The notes beneath the pieces were generated by a model, which was given only the letters and a program-made list of their open reading frames with translations, made no database searches and was not told the DNA's origin. From positions 30,657-94,656 of the forward strand of contig NZ_MSMP01000020.1 of the NCBI RefSeq assembly GCF_001936575.1: a stretch of DNA of 64,000 bases, written 5' to 3'. Positions 16,982 through 25,570 of the stretch are shown here, piece after piece (positions within the stretch are counted from its first letter, which is position 1; every line of letters begins with the position of its first letter). Both the position numbers and the translations under genes were made by a program. This stretch comes from Tenacibaculum agarivorans. Its GTDB lineage: Bacteria; Bacteroidota; Bacteroidia; Flavobacteriales; Flavobacteriaceae.

Positions 16982-16997
16982 CCCCTGTTTTCAGGGG
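16982..16997. repeat. GC-rich hairpin upstream of the LptF/LptG-family gene
   Basis: CCCCTG/CAGGGG with a TTTT loop is notable in an otherwise A/T-rich region. On the minus strand it is followed by a mixed T/A tract and could act as a terminator or as a structured leader for the LptF/LptG-family gene. A second small inverted repeat, AACATT/AATGTT, lies just downstream on that strand, near 16940-16955. Confidence 0.4.
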
Positions 16998-17019
16998 GTA
17001 AAAGAATAGAGTAAAAAAA

Positions 17020-17225
17020 TATATTTGAGCATTGCAAAATGTTATCAACTATGAATGAAGAGTTACTGAAGCTTTGATCTATCATTTAAATGTTTAGGTC
17101 TAAATTGAATAGAAGAGTATACTTTTTTGTTGTAGGAGAAACTATTTTTTAGTGTATCAAATAATAATTCCCAATTAGTTACTACTGCAATTAAAAAAGA
17201 GTCTCAATATTTTGAGACTCTTTTT
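17020..17225 (+). ncRNA. Candidate small RNA in the lptF-lolA gap
   Basis: The 406-bp gap 16839-17244 has no supportable ORF. On the plus strand it carries TATATTTG (17020-17027), an exact -7 element, and a strong intrinsic terminator (17194-17225) about 170 bp further on. Together they would bound an RNA of roughly 190 nt. No -33 box is evident, and the terminator is explained equally well as the end of lolA on the other strand. The call is therefore tentative. Confidence 0.28.
17194..17225. terminator. Bidirectional intrinsic terminator downstream of lolA
   Basis: A 14-bp perfect stem (AAAAAGAGTCTCAA with its complement at 17212-17225) and a TATT loop, with A and T tracts on both sides. 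It ends the tpx-dgkA-ftsK-lolA operon on the minus strand. Confidence 0.9.
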
Positions 17226-17244
17226 ATTAAATTTATATACTTAC

Positions 17245-17898
17245 TTAATCTATTAAGTAACCTAATTTTTCATATTTAGCTTTGTCAAAAGAGAATAAGT
17301 TTTCAGAAATACTCTGATTACTCTTAAATTTAGTTATTGTAAATGTAGTTTCGGCACCGTTAGAACCAATTTGGACTAATTTATAAATGTGCTTTGTTTT
17401 TGCGTCTATACCTAATTGTACTTTTACAATATCTGAATTACTATCAATAGGAGTTAAATTTACAAACTGTACTTTTCTACCTTTGTTATTTTTAAGTGTT
17501 CCCATTTCGTAAGTATACCCTTCTTTGTAGAAAGTTAAAAGCTTAGAAGGGTAAATAAAACCATCTTCTTCTTCTAAATCACCTTCAGTAATACTTACTT
17601 CTTTTTCTTCAGTATTAATAACTACTAATTTTCTACCATTAAAAACAAAGTTGTTACCTAGGTAATTTAGATTATATTTTTCACCTGATAAGGTAATGGT
17701 TCCTCGAATAGGAGGGTCATTAGTTATGCCTGCTTCTTTATTAACTAGGGTAGAGGTGAAACCAATACTCATATTTTTGTAAGCTCCCATTTTTGTAGAA
17801 ACTTCATCTAATAAAGTTTTAGCACTTTCAGAAGAACTTTGTGCTATTCCATTAAACGAAAAACATATTACTAGTATAAATAATCCTATTTTTTTCAT
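17245..17898 (-). CDS. lolA: Outer-membrane lipoprotein carrier protein LolA
   Basis: A periplasmic chaperone that carries mature lipoproteins from the LolCDE complex to the outer membrane. It has 217 residues with a signal peptide (hydrophobic 5-17, cleavage near GIAQ). The mature part has the strand-rich pattern of the open LolA half-barrel, with conserved-looking segments ITLSGEKYNLNYLGN, VFNGRKLVVINTEEKEV and YPSKLLTFYKEGYTYE. It starts 30 bp after ftsK, the standard flavobacterial order, and is the last gene before the terminator. The family call rests on pattern, length and context. Confidence 0.87.
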   Translation of the reverse strand: MKKIGLFILVICFSFNGIAQSSSESAKTLLDEVSTKMGAYKNMSIGFTSTLVNKEAGITNDPPIRGTITLSGEKYNLNYLGNNFVFNGRKLVVINTEEKEVSITEGDLEEEDGFIYPSKLLTFYKEGYTYEMGTLKNNKGRKVQFVNLTPIDSNSDIVKVQLGIDAKTKHIYKLVQIGSNGAETTFTITKFKSNQSISENLFSFDKAKYEKLGYLID

Positions 17899-17928
17899 GT
17901 TGATGTTTATATTGTCTTTTGTTTGTTA

Positions 17929-20403
17929 TTAATTTTGTTCATTCTCTAATAATTGTTCTAAAGCAATAAGATCAGGTACTAAAACCTGCCTAGCTTTACT
18001 ACCTTCAAAAGGTCCAACAATTCCCGCAGCTTCTAATTGATCAATTAATCTACCAGCTCTGTTGTACCCTAATTTTAATTTACGTTGCAATAAAGATGCC
18101 GAACCTTGTTGCGCAGTAACAATAACTTCAGCTGCTTCTTTGAACAATTTATCTCTATCTGCAATATTATTATCAATAGTTGTGCCACCTTCTTCACCTA
18201 CATATTCTGGAAGTAGATGTGCTTCAGGATAAGCACGTTGCGATCCAATAAAATCAGTAATTTTTTCAACTTCAGGTGTGTCAACAAAGGCACACTGGAT
18301 ACGAGTAATATCGTTTCCTCCAGAATATAGCATGTCTCCACGTCCTATTAATTGATCTGCTCCAGGAGCATCTAATATGGTTCTACTATCTATTTTAGAA
18401 GTTACTCTAAATGCTATTCTAGAAGGGAAATTTGCTTTTATAATACCTGTAATTACATTTACAGATGGACGCTGTGTTGCCACAATTAAATGAATTCCAA
18501 TAGCTCTGGCTAACTGAGCTAAACGCGCAATAGGAGTTTCTACTTCTTTTCCTGCCGTCATAATTAAATCTGCAAACTCGTCAATTACCAATACAATATA
18601 CGGTAAAAATTGATGTCCATTTTCAGGGTTTAATTTTCTAGCCTTAAATTTTGCATTGTATTCTTTAATATTTCGAACCATTGCATTTTTCAATAAATCA
18701 TAACGATTATCCATTTCAATACATAATGAATTCAGTGTATTGACCACCTTTGATGTATCAGTAATAATCGCTTCTTCACTATCAGGAAGTTTAGCTAAGT
18801 AATGACGTTCTATTTTATTGAATAAAGTAAGTTCTACTTTTTTAGGATCGACCAGTACAAATTTAACTTCTGCAGGGTGCTTTCTGTATAGTAAAGAAGT
18901 TAGAATTGCATTTAAACCAACCGATTTACCCTGACCTGTTGCCCCAGCCATAAGTAAGTGAGGCATTTTAGCTAAATCTACAACCAAAGTTTCATTAGAA
19001 ATAGTTTTACCTAAAGCTAAAGGTAATTCCATTGGGCTTTCTTGAAACTTCTTAGAAGTGATTACCGAATGCATAGAAACGATTGTAGCTTTTTTATTCG
19101 GGACTTCAATACCTATGGTCCCTTTACCAGGTATTGGCGCGATAATACGAATACCTAGAGCTGATAATGATAAGGCAATATCATCTTCTAAATTCTTAAT
19201 TTTCGAAATTCGAACTCCTGCTTCAGGAACTATTTCATATAATGTAATTGTAGGTCCAACGGTAGCTTTAATTTGTGCGATACCAATCTTATAATTTTTT
19301 AATGTCTCTACAATTTGATTTTTGTTGGCTTCTAATTCATTTGGATCTATAGAAATACTTTCGTTGTATTCTTTTAATAGATTGAAAGTAGGGAACTTAT
19401 ATTGACCTAATTCTAGTGTAGGATCAAATTCACCGAAATCTTGTACCAATTGATCAGAAAGGTTTTGAGTAACACTTTTTTCTTCAGCAACTTTTTCTAT
19501 GGCAATTTCTACTTCAGTTTTAGAATCAGATATATCTGTTCCTTTATTCTGAGTTGCAGCATAACTATCATTAACAGTAATAGGTGTAGAGGTAACTTCT
19601 AAATTAATATTATTATCCTCTTTTGATATACTTGAGTGGTTACTAATGGTAGGCTCTAAATTTTTAACGGAAAGTTCAAAATCAGATTTGGCTTCAGATC
19701 CAATCTCGTTCTCATTATTTTGAATTTGATTGTTTGGAGTTTCAGGTGTTGACTCAGATTTTTCAGCTTCAGCTTTAGCAGCCCTTTCTTGTCTATTTTC
19801 TTGTCTTCTTTTTAGTAATTCCCCAATACTTTCAGGTGTTATTTTAAATCGAACTACGATATAACTTAATAAAAAGAATATTAGTACTATAGCTAAACCA
19901 GTTCTACCAATAAAAGCGCTTAAAAAATCATTCAATTCATAGCCGATAGTACCTGATAATAATGCAAATTTTTGATCAACAAATCCTAAAGCAATAGATA
20001 CCCAAAGCATATTAAATAGTCCCCAATTCCATCTCGATACCATACTTTGTATACGAGTCTGTAATAAAAAACTAATTCCAGTTAACAGTATTAAAAAAGG
20101 TAAAATGAAGGAAGCTAAACCAAAACCGTTGTAGACCAAAACATGACTTAAGCTAGAACCTATTTTTCCTAATAAATTTTTCGCTTTCAATTGTTTGTTC
20201 TGAAATTCACCTATAATACTATGGTCTTCTTCCCAAGAAAAGAAAAAAGAGATAAAAGCTACAAACAAAAAGAGTGCGAATAGTACTAAAAAAACACCAA
20301 TTATAGTTTGTGTTTGTCTATTTTTAAAAAACTCGGATACTTGATTGAAAGTAGGAGTTTTTTCTACTTTTTTTGTTTTTTTTGAAGCTGTTTTTTTTGC
20401 CAT
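17929..20403 (-). CDS. ftsK: DNA translocase FtsK
   Basis: An 824-residue divisome protein that anchors at the septum and pumps DNA to clear the chromosome terminus. Four N-terminal transmembrane helices span about residues 35-190. A polar linker rich in Glu, Asn and Lys follows (about 195-320). The motor domain has the Walker A GATGQGKSVG near residue 485 and Walker B VLVIDEFADLI, then ATQRPSVNVITG. A C-terminal winged-helix gamma domain (about 755-815, LLQRKLKLGYNRAGRLIDQLE) would read polar KOPS-like sequences. It sits between dgkA and lolA in one operon. Confidence 0.96.
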   Translation of the reverse strand: MAKKTASKKTKKVEKTPTFNQVSEFFKNRQTQTIIGVFLVLFALFLFVAFISFFFSWEEDHSIIGEFQNKQLKAKNLLGKIGSSLSHVLVYNGFGLASFILPFLILLTGISFLLQTRIQSMVSRWNWGLFNMLWVSIALGFVDQKFALLSGTIGYELNDFLSAFIGRTGLAIVLIFFLLSYIVVRFKITPESIGELLKRRQENRQERAAKAEAEKSESTPETPNNQIQNNENEIGSEAKSDFELSVKNLEPTISNHSSISKEDNNINLEVTSTPITVNDSYAATQNKGTDISDSKTEVEIAIEKVAEEKSVTQNLSDQLVQDFGEFDPTLELGQYKFPTFNLLKEYNESISIDPNELEANKNQIVETLKNYKIGIAQIKATVGPTITLYEIVPEAGVRISKIKNLEDDIALSLSALGIRIIAPIPGKGTIGIEVPNKKATIVSMHSVITSKKFQESPMELPLALGKTISNETLVVDLAKMPHLLMAGATGQGKSVGLNAILTSLLYRKHPAEVKFVLVDPKKVELTLFNKIERHYLAKLPDSEEAIITDTSKVVNTLNSLCIEMDNRYDLLKNAMVRNIKEYNAKFKARKLNPENGHQFLPYIVLVIDEFADLIMTAGKEVETPIARLAQLARAIGIHLIVATQRPSVNVITGIIKANFPSRIAFRVTSKIDSRTILDAPGADQLIGRGDMLYSGGNDITRIQCAFVDTPEVEKITDFIGSQRAYPEAHLLPEYVGEEGGTTIDNNIADRDKLFKEAAEVIVTAQQGSASLLQRKLKLGYNRAGRLIDQLEAAGIVGPFEGSKARQVLVPDLIALEQLLENEQN

Positions 20404-20440
20404 TTACTAGTAAAAATTTGGACCTGTAAATATAGAAATA

Positions 20441-20824
20441 TTACAATAATAAGCTAGTTATTTTCGGAATGTATATTATACAACCTATAATTATTGAAAT
20501 TATTGCAGCCATTCCAGCTGCTCCAGCTGCAACATCTTTAATTGTTCCGATTTTATTATGGAACTCAGGATGAATGAAATCAGCTACTTTTTCAACTGCA
20601 GTATTTAATGCCTCTGCTACTAATACCAAACCTGATACAGTTAGCTGTATCATCCATTCAGTGGCAGAAATATTAAAAATTATTCCTAAAATAACAGCAA
20701 AAAGCCCAATAAATAATTGAGCTTTTATACTATCTTCAGTGGTTGCAAGAATAAAGATTCCTTTTAAGGCATAGTTAATACCTTTTAACCTTCTTTTTAC
20801 AAAACCATTTTTTGTATCATTCAT
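20441..20824 (-). CDS. dgkA: Diacylglycerol kinase family protein (probably undecaprenol kinase)
   Basis: A small inner-membrane kinase of 127 residues with three transmembrane helices (about 30-50, 55-75 and 100-122). The family motif EALNTAVEKVADFI, which holds the catalytic glutamate and metal ligands, is intact and is followed by IKDVAAGAAGMA. Members phosphorylate diacylglycerol or undecaprenol to recycle lipid carriers. Its ATG overlaps the tpx stop codon by one base (TAATG), which implies translational coupling. It is second in the tpx-dgkA-ftsK-lolA operon. Confidence 0.9.
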   Translation of the reverse strand: MNDTKNGFVKRRLKGINYALKGIFILATTEDSIKAQLFIGLFAVILGIIFNISATEWMIQLTVSGLVLVAEALNTAVEKVADFIHPEFHNKIGTIKDVAAGAAGMAAIISIIIGCIIYIPKITSLLL

Positions 20825-21321
20825 TATAAAGCTTTTAAAGCTTCAGTATAATTAGGTTCATCAACTATTTCAGGTACTTGCTCAGTGTAAGCTACTTCAC
20901 CGTTTTCATTAATTACAACAATACAACGAGAGTGTAATGCATTTAATGGACCATTGGTAAACTCTAAACCATAATCTTTACCGAAGTCACCAGTAGCGAA
21001 ATCTGATAACATTTCAACATTTTCAATACCTTCAGCACCGCAAAAACGTCCTTGAGCAAAAGGCAAATCTCTAGATATACATAATACTTTGGTATTGTCT
21101 AATTGTGCTGCTTTTGTATTGAAATTTCTTACCGAGGTAGCACATGTACCTGTATCTACACTAGGAAAAATATTTAAAATAAGTTTTTTCCCTTTATAGT
21201 CTTCAAGAGATTTAACAGATAAATCTGTTGCTACTAATTTAAAATCAGGAGCTTTTGAATTGATTGCAGGTAAAGTACCGTTTGTTTGAATTTCGTTTCC
21301 TTTTAGAGTTACTGTGGCCAT
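20824..21321 (-). CDS. tpx: Thiol peroxidase
   Basis: An atypical 2-Cys peroxiredoxin that reduces hydrogen peroxide and alkyl peroxides, using thioredoxin as reductant. From the ATG at 21321 it has 165 residues, matching the family. The peroxidatic cysteine is C60 in VDTGTCATS and the resolving cysteine is C94 in RFCGAEG, equivalent in position to C61 and C95 of the E. coli enzyme. A longer in-frame TTG start at 21357 is rejected because it would run into the promoter and adds a non-conserved tail. It is first in its operon, with a -7 element 23 bp upstream. Confidence 0.96.
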   Translation of the reverse strand: MATVTLKGNEIQTNGTLPAINSKAPDFKLVATDLSVKSLEDYKGKKLILNIFPSVDTGTCATSVRNFNTKAAQLDNTKVLCISRDLPFAQGRFCGAEGIENVEMLSDFATGDFGKDYGLEFTNGPLNALHSRCIVVINENGEVAYTEQVPEIVDEPNYTEALKAL

Positions 21322-21344
21322 TGGTTTTAATTTTTTATTGTAAT

Positions 21345-21352
21345 CAAAAATA
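21345..21352 (-). promoter_or_regulatory. tpx promoter -7 element
   Basis: The minus strand reads TATTTTTG, an exact TAnnTTTG match, giving a predicted 15-17-nt leader to the ATG at 21321. This supports the shorter tpx start. There is no TTG at the right -33 distance. Confidence 0.5.
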
Positions 21353-21411
21353 GTCAAAATCTATCAATTTGAAGTATCTTCGTTCACTAATTAGATTGTA
21401 AGATTTAACTG

Positions 21412-22800
21412 GTGAAATTAGCAAACTATACATCTGAATTTACATACAATTGGAAGTTAGCAGCTCCAGTAATGTTGGGTATGTTAGGGCACACATTTGT
21501 GAGCTTTATAGATAATATTATGGTAGGACAACTGGGTACTGCAGAATTAGCAGCAGTTTCCTTAGGTAATAGTTTTATGTTTATAGCTATGTCTTTAGGT
21601 ATAGGTTTTTCTACAGCCATAACTCCATTAATTGCAGAAGCAGATTCATCTGAAAATTTTGATAAAGCAAAGTCTACATTTAAACATGGTCTGTTTTTAT
21701 GCACCACCTTAGGAATATTAATGTTTCTAATGATTTTCTTCTCAAAACCATTATTGTATTATATGAAGCAGCCTGATGTGGTTGTAGAACTAGCTATGCC
21801 GTATCTAAATCTAGTAGCTTTTTCGCTAATTCCTTTAATTGTTTTCCAGGCTTTTAAACAGTTTAGTGATGGAATGTCTATGACTCGTTATCCGATGTAT
21901 GCTACTATAATTGCCAATGTTGCTAATGTAATATTAAACTATATTTTAATTTTTGGAAAGTTTGGTGTTCCTGAAATGGGAATCATTGGGGCAGCATATG
22001 GTACCTTATTATCTCGTATCATCATGGTATTATACTTATGGTGGTTATTAACTCAAAAAGAACGTACAAAACAGTTAGTTACCAATATAAAACTGTTTGT
22101 ATTAGATAGTCTAATGCTCAAGAAAATTATAAATTTAGGTGCTCCTAGTGCTATGCAAATGTTTTTTGAGGTGGCTATTTTTACAGCTGCGATTTGGTTA
22201 AGTGGATTATTAGGAAAAAATCCACAAGCAGCCAATCAAATAGCTTTAAATCTGTCTTCAATGACATTCATGGTAGCTATGGGGTTAAGTGTAGCTGCTA
22301 TGGTAAGAGTTGGGAATCAAAAAGGATTGCAAAATTATATTGAATTACGAAGAATAGCATTCTCTATTTTCCTATTGGGAGTTTTATTGGCCATTTGTTT
22401 CGCTTTGCTTTTCTTTATTTTTCATAAGAGCTTACCTAATATTTATGTGGATTTGAATGATGCAAAAAATTATGAAGATAATATTGAAGTGATTAAAATA
22501 GCCTCTACTTTATTAATAGCAGCAGCATTTTTTCAAATTAGTGACAGTATACAAGTAATGGTTTTAGGCGCATTACGTGGGTTACAAGATGTTGCAATTC
22601 CGACAGTAATAACTTTTATATCATATTGGTTAATAGGTTTTCCTGTAAGTTATTTCTTAGGAAAAGAAGACGCTTATGGAAGCTTTGGAATTTGGCTAGG
22701 ACTTTTAGCAGGATTAACTTCTGCTTCAATATTATTATTTTTACGGTTTAATTATCTAACTCAAAAATTGATACAAACAAAACATCATGAACTTACCTAA
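21412..22800 (+). CDS. MATE-family efflux transporter (NorM-like)
   Basis: A 462-residue inner-membrane antiporter with 12 predicted helices in two halves of the MATE fold. It would expel cationic drugs or metabolites in exchange for Na+ or H+. Characteristic segments are LAAPVMLGMLGHTFVSFIDN at the start, GQLGTAELAAVSLGNS in helix 2, and the mirrored GAPSAMQMFFEVAIF opening the second half. The start codon is GTG; the protein begins KLANYTSEFTYNWKLA. The last 14 bases overlap the start of the next small gene, suggesting coupled translation. The true substrate cannot be predicted. Confidence 0.92.
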   Translation: MKLANYTSEFTYNWKLAAPVMLGMLGHTFVSFIDNIMVGQLGTAELAAVSLGNSFMFIAMSLGIGFSTAITPLIAEADSSENFDKAKSTFKHGLFLCTTLGILMFLMIFFSKPLLYYMKQPDVVVELAMPYLNLVAFSLIPLIVFQAFKQFSDGMSMTRYPMYATIIANVANVILNYILIFGKFGVPEMGIIGAAYGTLLSRIIMVLYLWWLLTQKERTKQLVTNIKLFVLDSLMLKKIINLGAPSAMQMFFEVAIFTAAIWLSGLLGKNPQAANQIALNLSSMTFMVAMGLSVAAMVRVGNQKGLQNYIELRRIAFSIFLLGVLLAICFALLFFIFHKSLPNIYVDLNDAKNYEDNIEVIKIASTLLIAAAFFQISDSIQVMVLGALRGLQDVAIPTVITFISYWLIGFPVSYFLGKEDAYGSFGIWLGLLAGLTSASILLFLRFNYLTQKLIQTKHHELT

Positions 22801-23011
22801 ATTTTTATTAGCAGATAACAGTGATTTTGAAGAAGATATATTTGTATTACATACAGAATATCCAAGATTCTTAATTAACTTAAAAGATGATTCAATAGAA
22901 TGGTTTGAAGACATTGCTGATGAAAATGAGCAAGAATTAGCCAATGAATTGGAAAGTTTAATAGAACAAGCAAGCACTTTTTACGACAAAGAAATGGAAC
23001 AATACGAATAA
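22787..23011 (+). CDS. Small acidic protein of unknown function
   Basis: A 74-residue cytoplasmic protein, very acidic, whose C-terminal half is probably one long helix (ENEQELANELESLIEQAS). It starts inside the end of the MATE gene (overlap 14 bp, ATG ahead of the MATE TAA), so the two are translated together. Small proteins of this type recur next to transporters and housekeeping genes in flavobacteria, but I know of no assigned function. The coding call rests on the overlap geometry and a protein-like composition. Confidence 0.6.
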   Translation: MNLPKFLLADNSDFEEDIFVLHTEYPRFLINLKDDSIEWFEDIADENEQELANELESLIEQASTFYDKEMEQYE

Positions 23012-23071
23012 AGAATTCCATAAAACTTAGTATCAGAAAGTTAATATTTATGAATAAATTGATTTAAAATT

Positions 23072-23104
23072 TACCAAATAAATAGAGATATTATTTATTT
23101 GGTA
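23072..23104. terminator. Long inverted repeat after the MATE operon, probable terminator
   Basis: Perfect 13-bp arms (TACCAAATAAATA and its complement) and a 7-nt loop, 60 bp past the last stop codon and followed by GTTTT-containing sequence. It could terminate the MATE transcript; an operator role is not excluded. Confidence 0.5.
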
Positions 23105-23487
23105 CGTTTTAGATTTATGTACAGTTGAAATCAGGAATTTCTATCAGTAAATGAATACTAGACAAAATATTGACTATTAGCATATCACTTGGTTTTATTA
23201 CCAAGATTTTAATTGAAGTTTCTCTAGAATTTAAGGTTAATTCAGAGAAATTTTTGATTTAATGATATTCATTTTTTATCGTATCATTTTTAAAAAAACA
23301 TTGCATATTTATTTGTAAAAAATGTTAAGTCTTTATCAGATATTTACTTGATTTGTTTGACTTTATAAAAACTAAACACTCTTCTTTTGTTGGTTTATTC
23401 GTAAAATTTTAGGTTTAAATTTGTGTAAAACTTAATTTTTTAGCTATAAAATTACTTTTTTCTTATTTTATTAAAACCCTATATATA
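23105..23487. promoter_or_regulatory. Long non-coding leader region of the agarase gene
   Basis: The 476-bp gap 23012-23487 has no ORF above 18 codons. Besides the repeat at 23072-23104 it holds CTTGGT/ACCAAG (23188-23205) and a longer hairpin (23219-23250: TTTCTCT, one bulged base, GAATT, 7-nt loop, matching arm) followed by TTTTT, which looks like a second plus-strand terminator. TAAATTTG at 23416-23423 is an exact -7 element; a TTG lies 23 bp upstream of it (23390-23392). It would start the agarase mRNA with a leader of about 58 nt. Confidence 0.4.
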
Positions 23488-25539
23488 ATGTTTAAATCAA
23501 CCAAAATTAACTGCTTATTTTTATTACAAATCATTTTAATTACTATAACAAGTAATGCACAATTAGATTTTGATAATACCCCTTTACCTTCTAGATTAGG
23601 GAATATTAATAATTGGAATTTAATAGAAAGTTCTTCTGATGATTTTAATTATTCATTTAATCCTACCAATAATAATGCTGATTTTGGCCCACCAGGCAAA
23701 TCAGCAAAATGGAATAATTTTTATCATAATGCTTGGGATGGACCAGGTGCAACCAAATGGCAAAGAAACCATGTTGCTGTGTCTGGTGGAAATCTAAATA
23801 TTTGGGCTAGTAGACGATTTTTTGATGCTGCAAAAACTAACCCTTATACGAAAACCTTTGAGTTTAATGGAGCAAATGTTACACGACCAGAAACTATATC
23901 AGGTTGTATAACTTCTAAAACAAGAGTGAAATATCCTGTTTTTGTAGAAGCAGAGTTAAGGGTGATGAATTCTTCTTTAGCAACAGATATCTGGTTATTA
24001 AGTCCTGATGATACTCAAGAAATAGATATCATTGAAGCCTATGGAGGAGGTGGAAATGATGGACGAAATAATTTCTTTGCAGAACGAATTCATTTAAGTC
24101 ATCATGTATTTACAAGATCTCCATTTAGAGATTACCAACCTAGTGATTGGAATAGTTGGTACAGACAAGATGGAGTAAATAAATGGGGCGGACGTAATGT
24201 AAGAATTGGAATTTATTGGAAATCTCCAACAGTTTTAGAGTATTATATTGATGGACAATTGGTAAGAGTTTTAGATAATGATGCTATTGCTTCTAGATTA
24301 CCTAATGGTACTTGGGAGTATACATATCCTGGAGGCGTTACTAGTACAGGAGTAAATGGACAGTTGGTTCGAGAAACGTCAGGTTTTCAGAGTGGTTTTC
24401 AAAAAATGACTGTAAGTTCAACATCGAGTAATTTTAATCAAAATAATTTAAATACAGCTAAAAATCAATCAAATATTAGTGTTCTTGATCCTTTCAACTA
24501 TTTAAGCAATGGCCGTAGATTTACTAAAGAGTTAGATATTATTATTAATGTAGAAGATCAAACTTGGCAAACTGCCGCTAATCGTTCACCTAACAATACA
24601 GAAATTCAGAATTTTGACAATAATTTAATGTTGGTAGATTGGATTCGTGTGTATAAACCTAAAAATAATTCTGGAGGAGGAGATAATGATGGTGGAAATA
24701 ATGGAGGTGGAAATAATAATACGGCTTCAATTCCAGGAACTATTCAAGCTGAAAATTATAACAATATGAATGGAGTTAGAACAGAAAATACAAGTGATGC
24801 AGGAGGAGGACAAAATGTAGGGTATATTGATAATGGAGATTGGATGGATTATAATGTAAATGTTGCAACTGCTGGTACATATACGGTTAATTTTAGAGTA
24901 GCAGCAAGAACTAACAATATTCTATTTAATGTAAGATCTGGAAATTCAGTGTTAACTTCTGTTAATAGTAGTGCTACCGGTGGATGGCAAAACTGGAAAA
25001 CAGTATCTGCTACGGTAAATCTTCCTGCTGGTTCACAAACACTAAGAGTACAAGCTACTGGAGGAGGATGGAATATCAATTGGATGCAATTTGTAGGTGG
25101 TGGAAACTCTGGCGGTGGAGTATTAACGTGTGCTAACGCTCCTCAGTTTAATGGAAATTCTAACAGTTATTCAACTGGCGATCGAGTGATCAATGGCGGT
25201 ATATTGTATGAAAAACGAGCTGACGGACAGTGGAATCTTATTGAAAACTGTGGATCAAATAGAGGAGCTATTTCATCATCTACAGCAACAAAAATAGTAG
25301 CAACACTTGAGAATGAAAACATATTTTCTATATATCCAAATCCGGTTAGTATCGGAGAGAAAGTAACTATAAAAGGAGTGTATAATGACATCGTTCTTTT
25401 TGATTTTTCAGGGAAAGAAATTATAAATAAAGCTACTATTTATAAAGATGAAGTATTAATAGATACTGCTAATCTAGCTGCAGGTATTTACTTTATTCAT
25501 CTCGATGGTAAAAAGACACATAAATTAATTGTGAAGTAA
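23488..25539 (+). CDS. T9SS-exported GH16 beta-agarase with CBM6
   Basis: A secreted glycoside hydrolase of 683 residues expected to cut agarose-type galactans. Domains: signal peptide (1-24); GH16 jelly roll (about 30-390) with the catalytic ExDxxE motif EIDIIE, nucleophile E178, helper D180 and acid/base E183; a Gly/Asn linker near 392-412; CBM6 (about 414-535, with AENYNNMNG and NGDWMDYNV); a small cysteine-containing module (about 540-590, with YSTGDRVINGG) resembling a chitin-binding type 5/12 fold; and a T9SS sorting domain from SIYPNP (about 613) to the C-terminus. Porphyranase is the main alternative specificity. There is no SusC/SusD pair or sulfatase nearby, and housekeeping genes flank it. 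Confidence 0.9.
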   Translation: MFKSTKINCLFLLQIILITITSNAQLDFDNTPLPSRLGNINNWNLIESSSDDFNYSFNPTNNNADFGPPGKSAKWNNFYHNAWDGPGATKWQRNHVAVSGGNLNIWASRRFFDAAKTNPYTKTFEFNGANVTRPETISGCITSKTRVKYPVFVEAELRVMNSSLATDIWLLSPDDTQEIDIIEAYGGGGNDGRNNFFAERIHLSHHVFTRSPFRDYQPSDWNSWYRQDGVNKWGGRNVRIGIYWKSPTVLEYYIDGQLVRVLDNDAIASRLPNGTWEYTYPGGVTSTGVNGQLVRETSGFQSGFQKMTVSSTSSNFNQNNLNTAKNQSNISVLDPFNYLSNGRRFTKELDIIINVEDQTWQTAANRSPNNTEIQNFDNNLMLVDWIRVYKPKNNSGGGDNDGGNNGGGNNNTASIPGTIQAENYNNMNGVRTENTSDAGGGQNVGYIDNGDWMDYNVNVATAGTYTVNFRVAARTNNILFNVRSGNSVLTSVNSSATGGWQNWKTVSATVNLPAGSQTLRVQATGGGWNINWMQFVGGGNSGGGVLTCANAPQFNGNSNSYSTGDRVINGGILYEKRADGQWNLIENCGSNRGAISSSTATKIVATLENENIFSIYPNPVSIGEKVTIKGVYNDIVLFDFSGKEIINKATIYKDEVLIDTANLAAGIYFIHLDGKKTHKLIVK

Positions 25540-25570
25540 GATGTGGAGTTAAAAGATTGGTTTAGATAAT

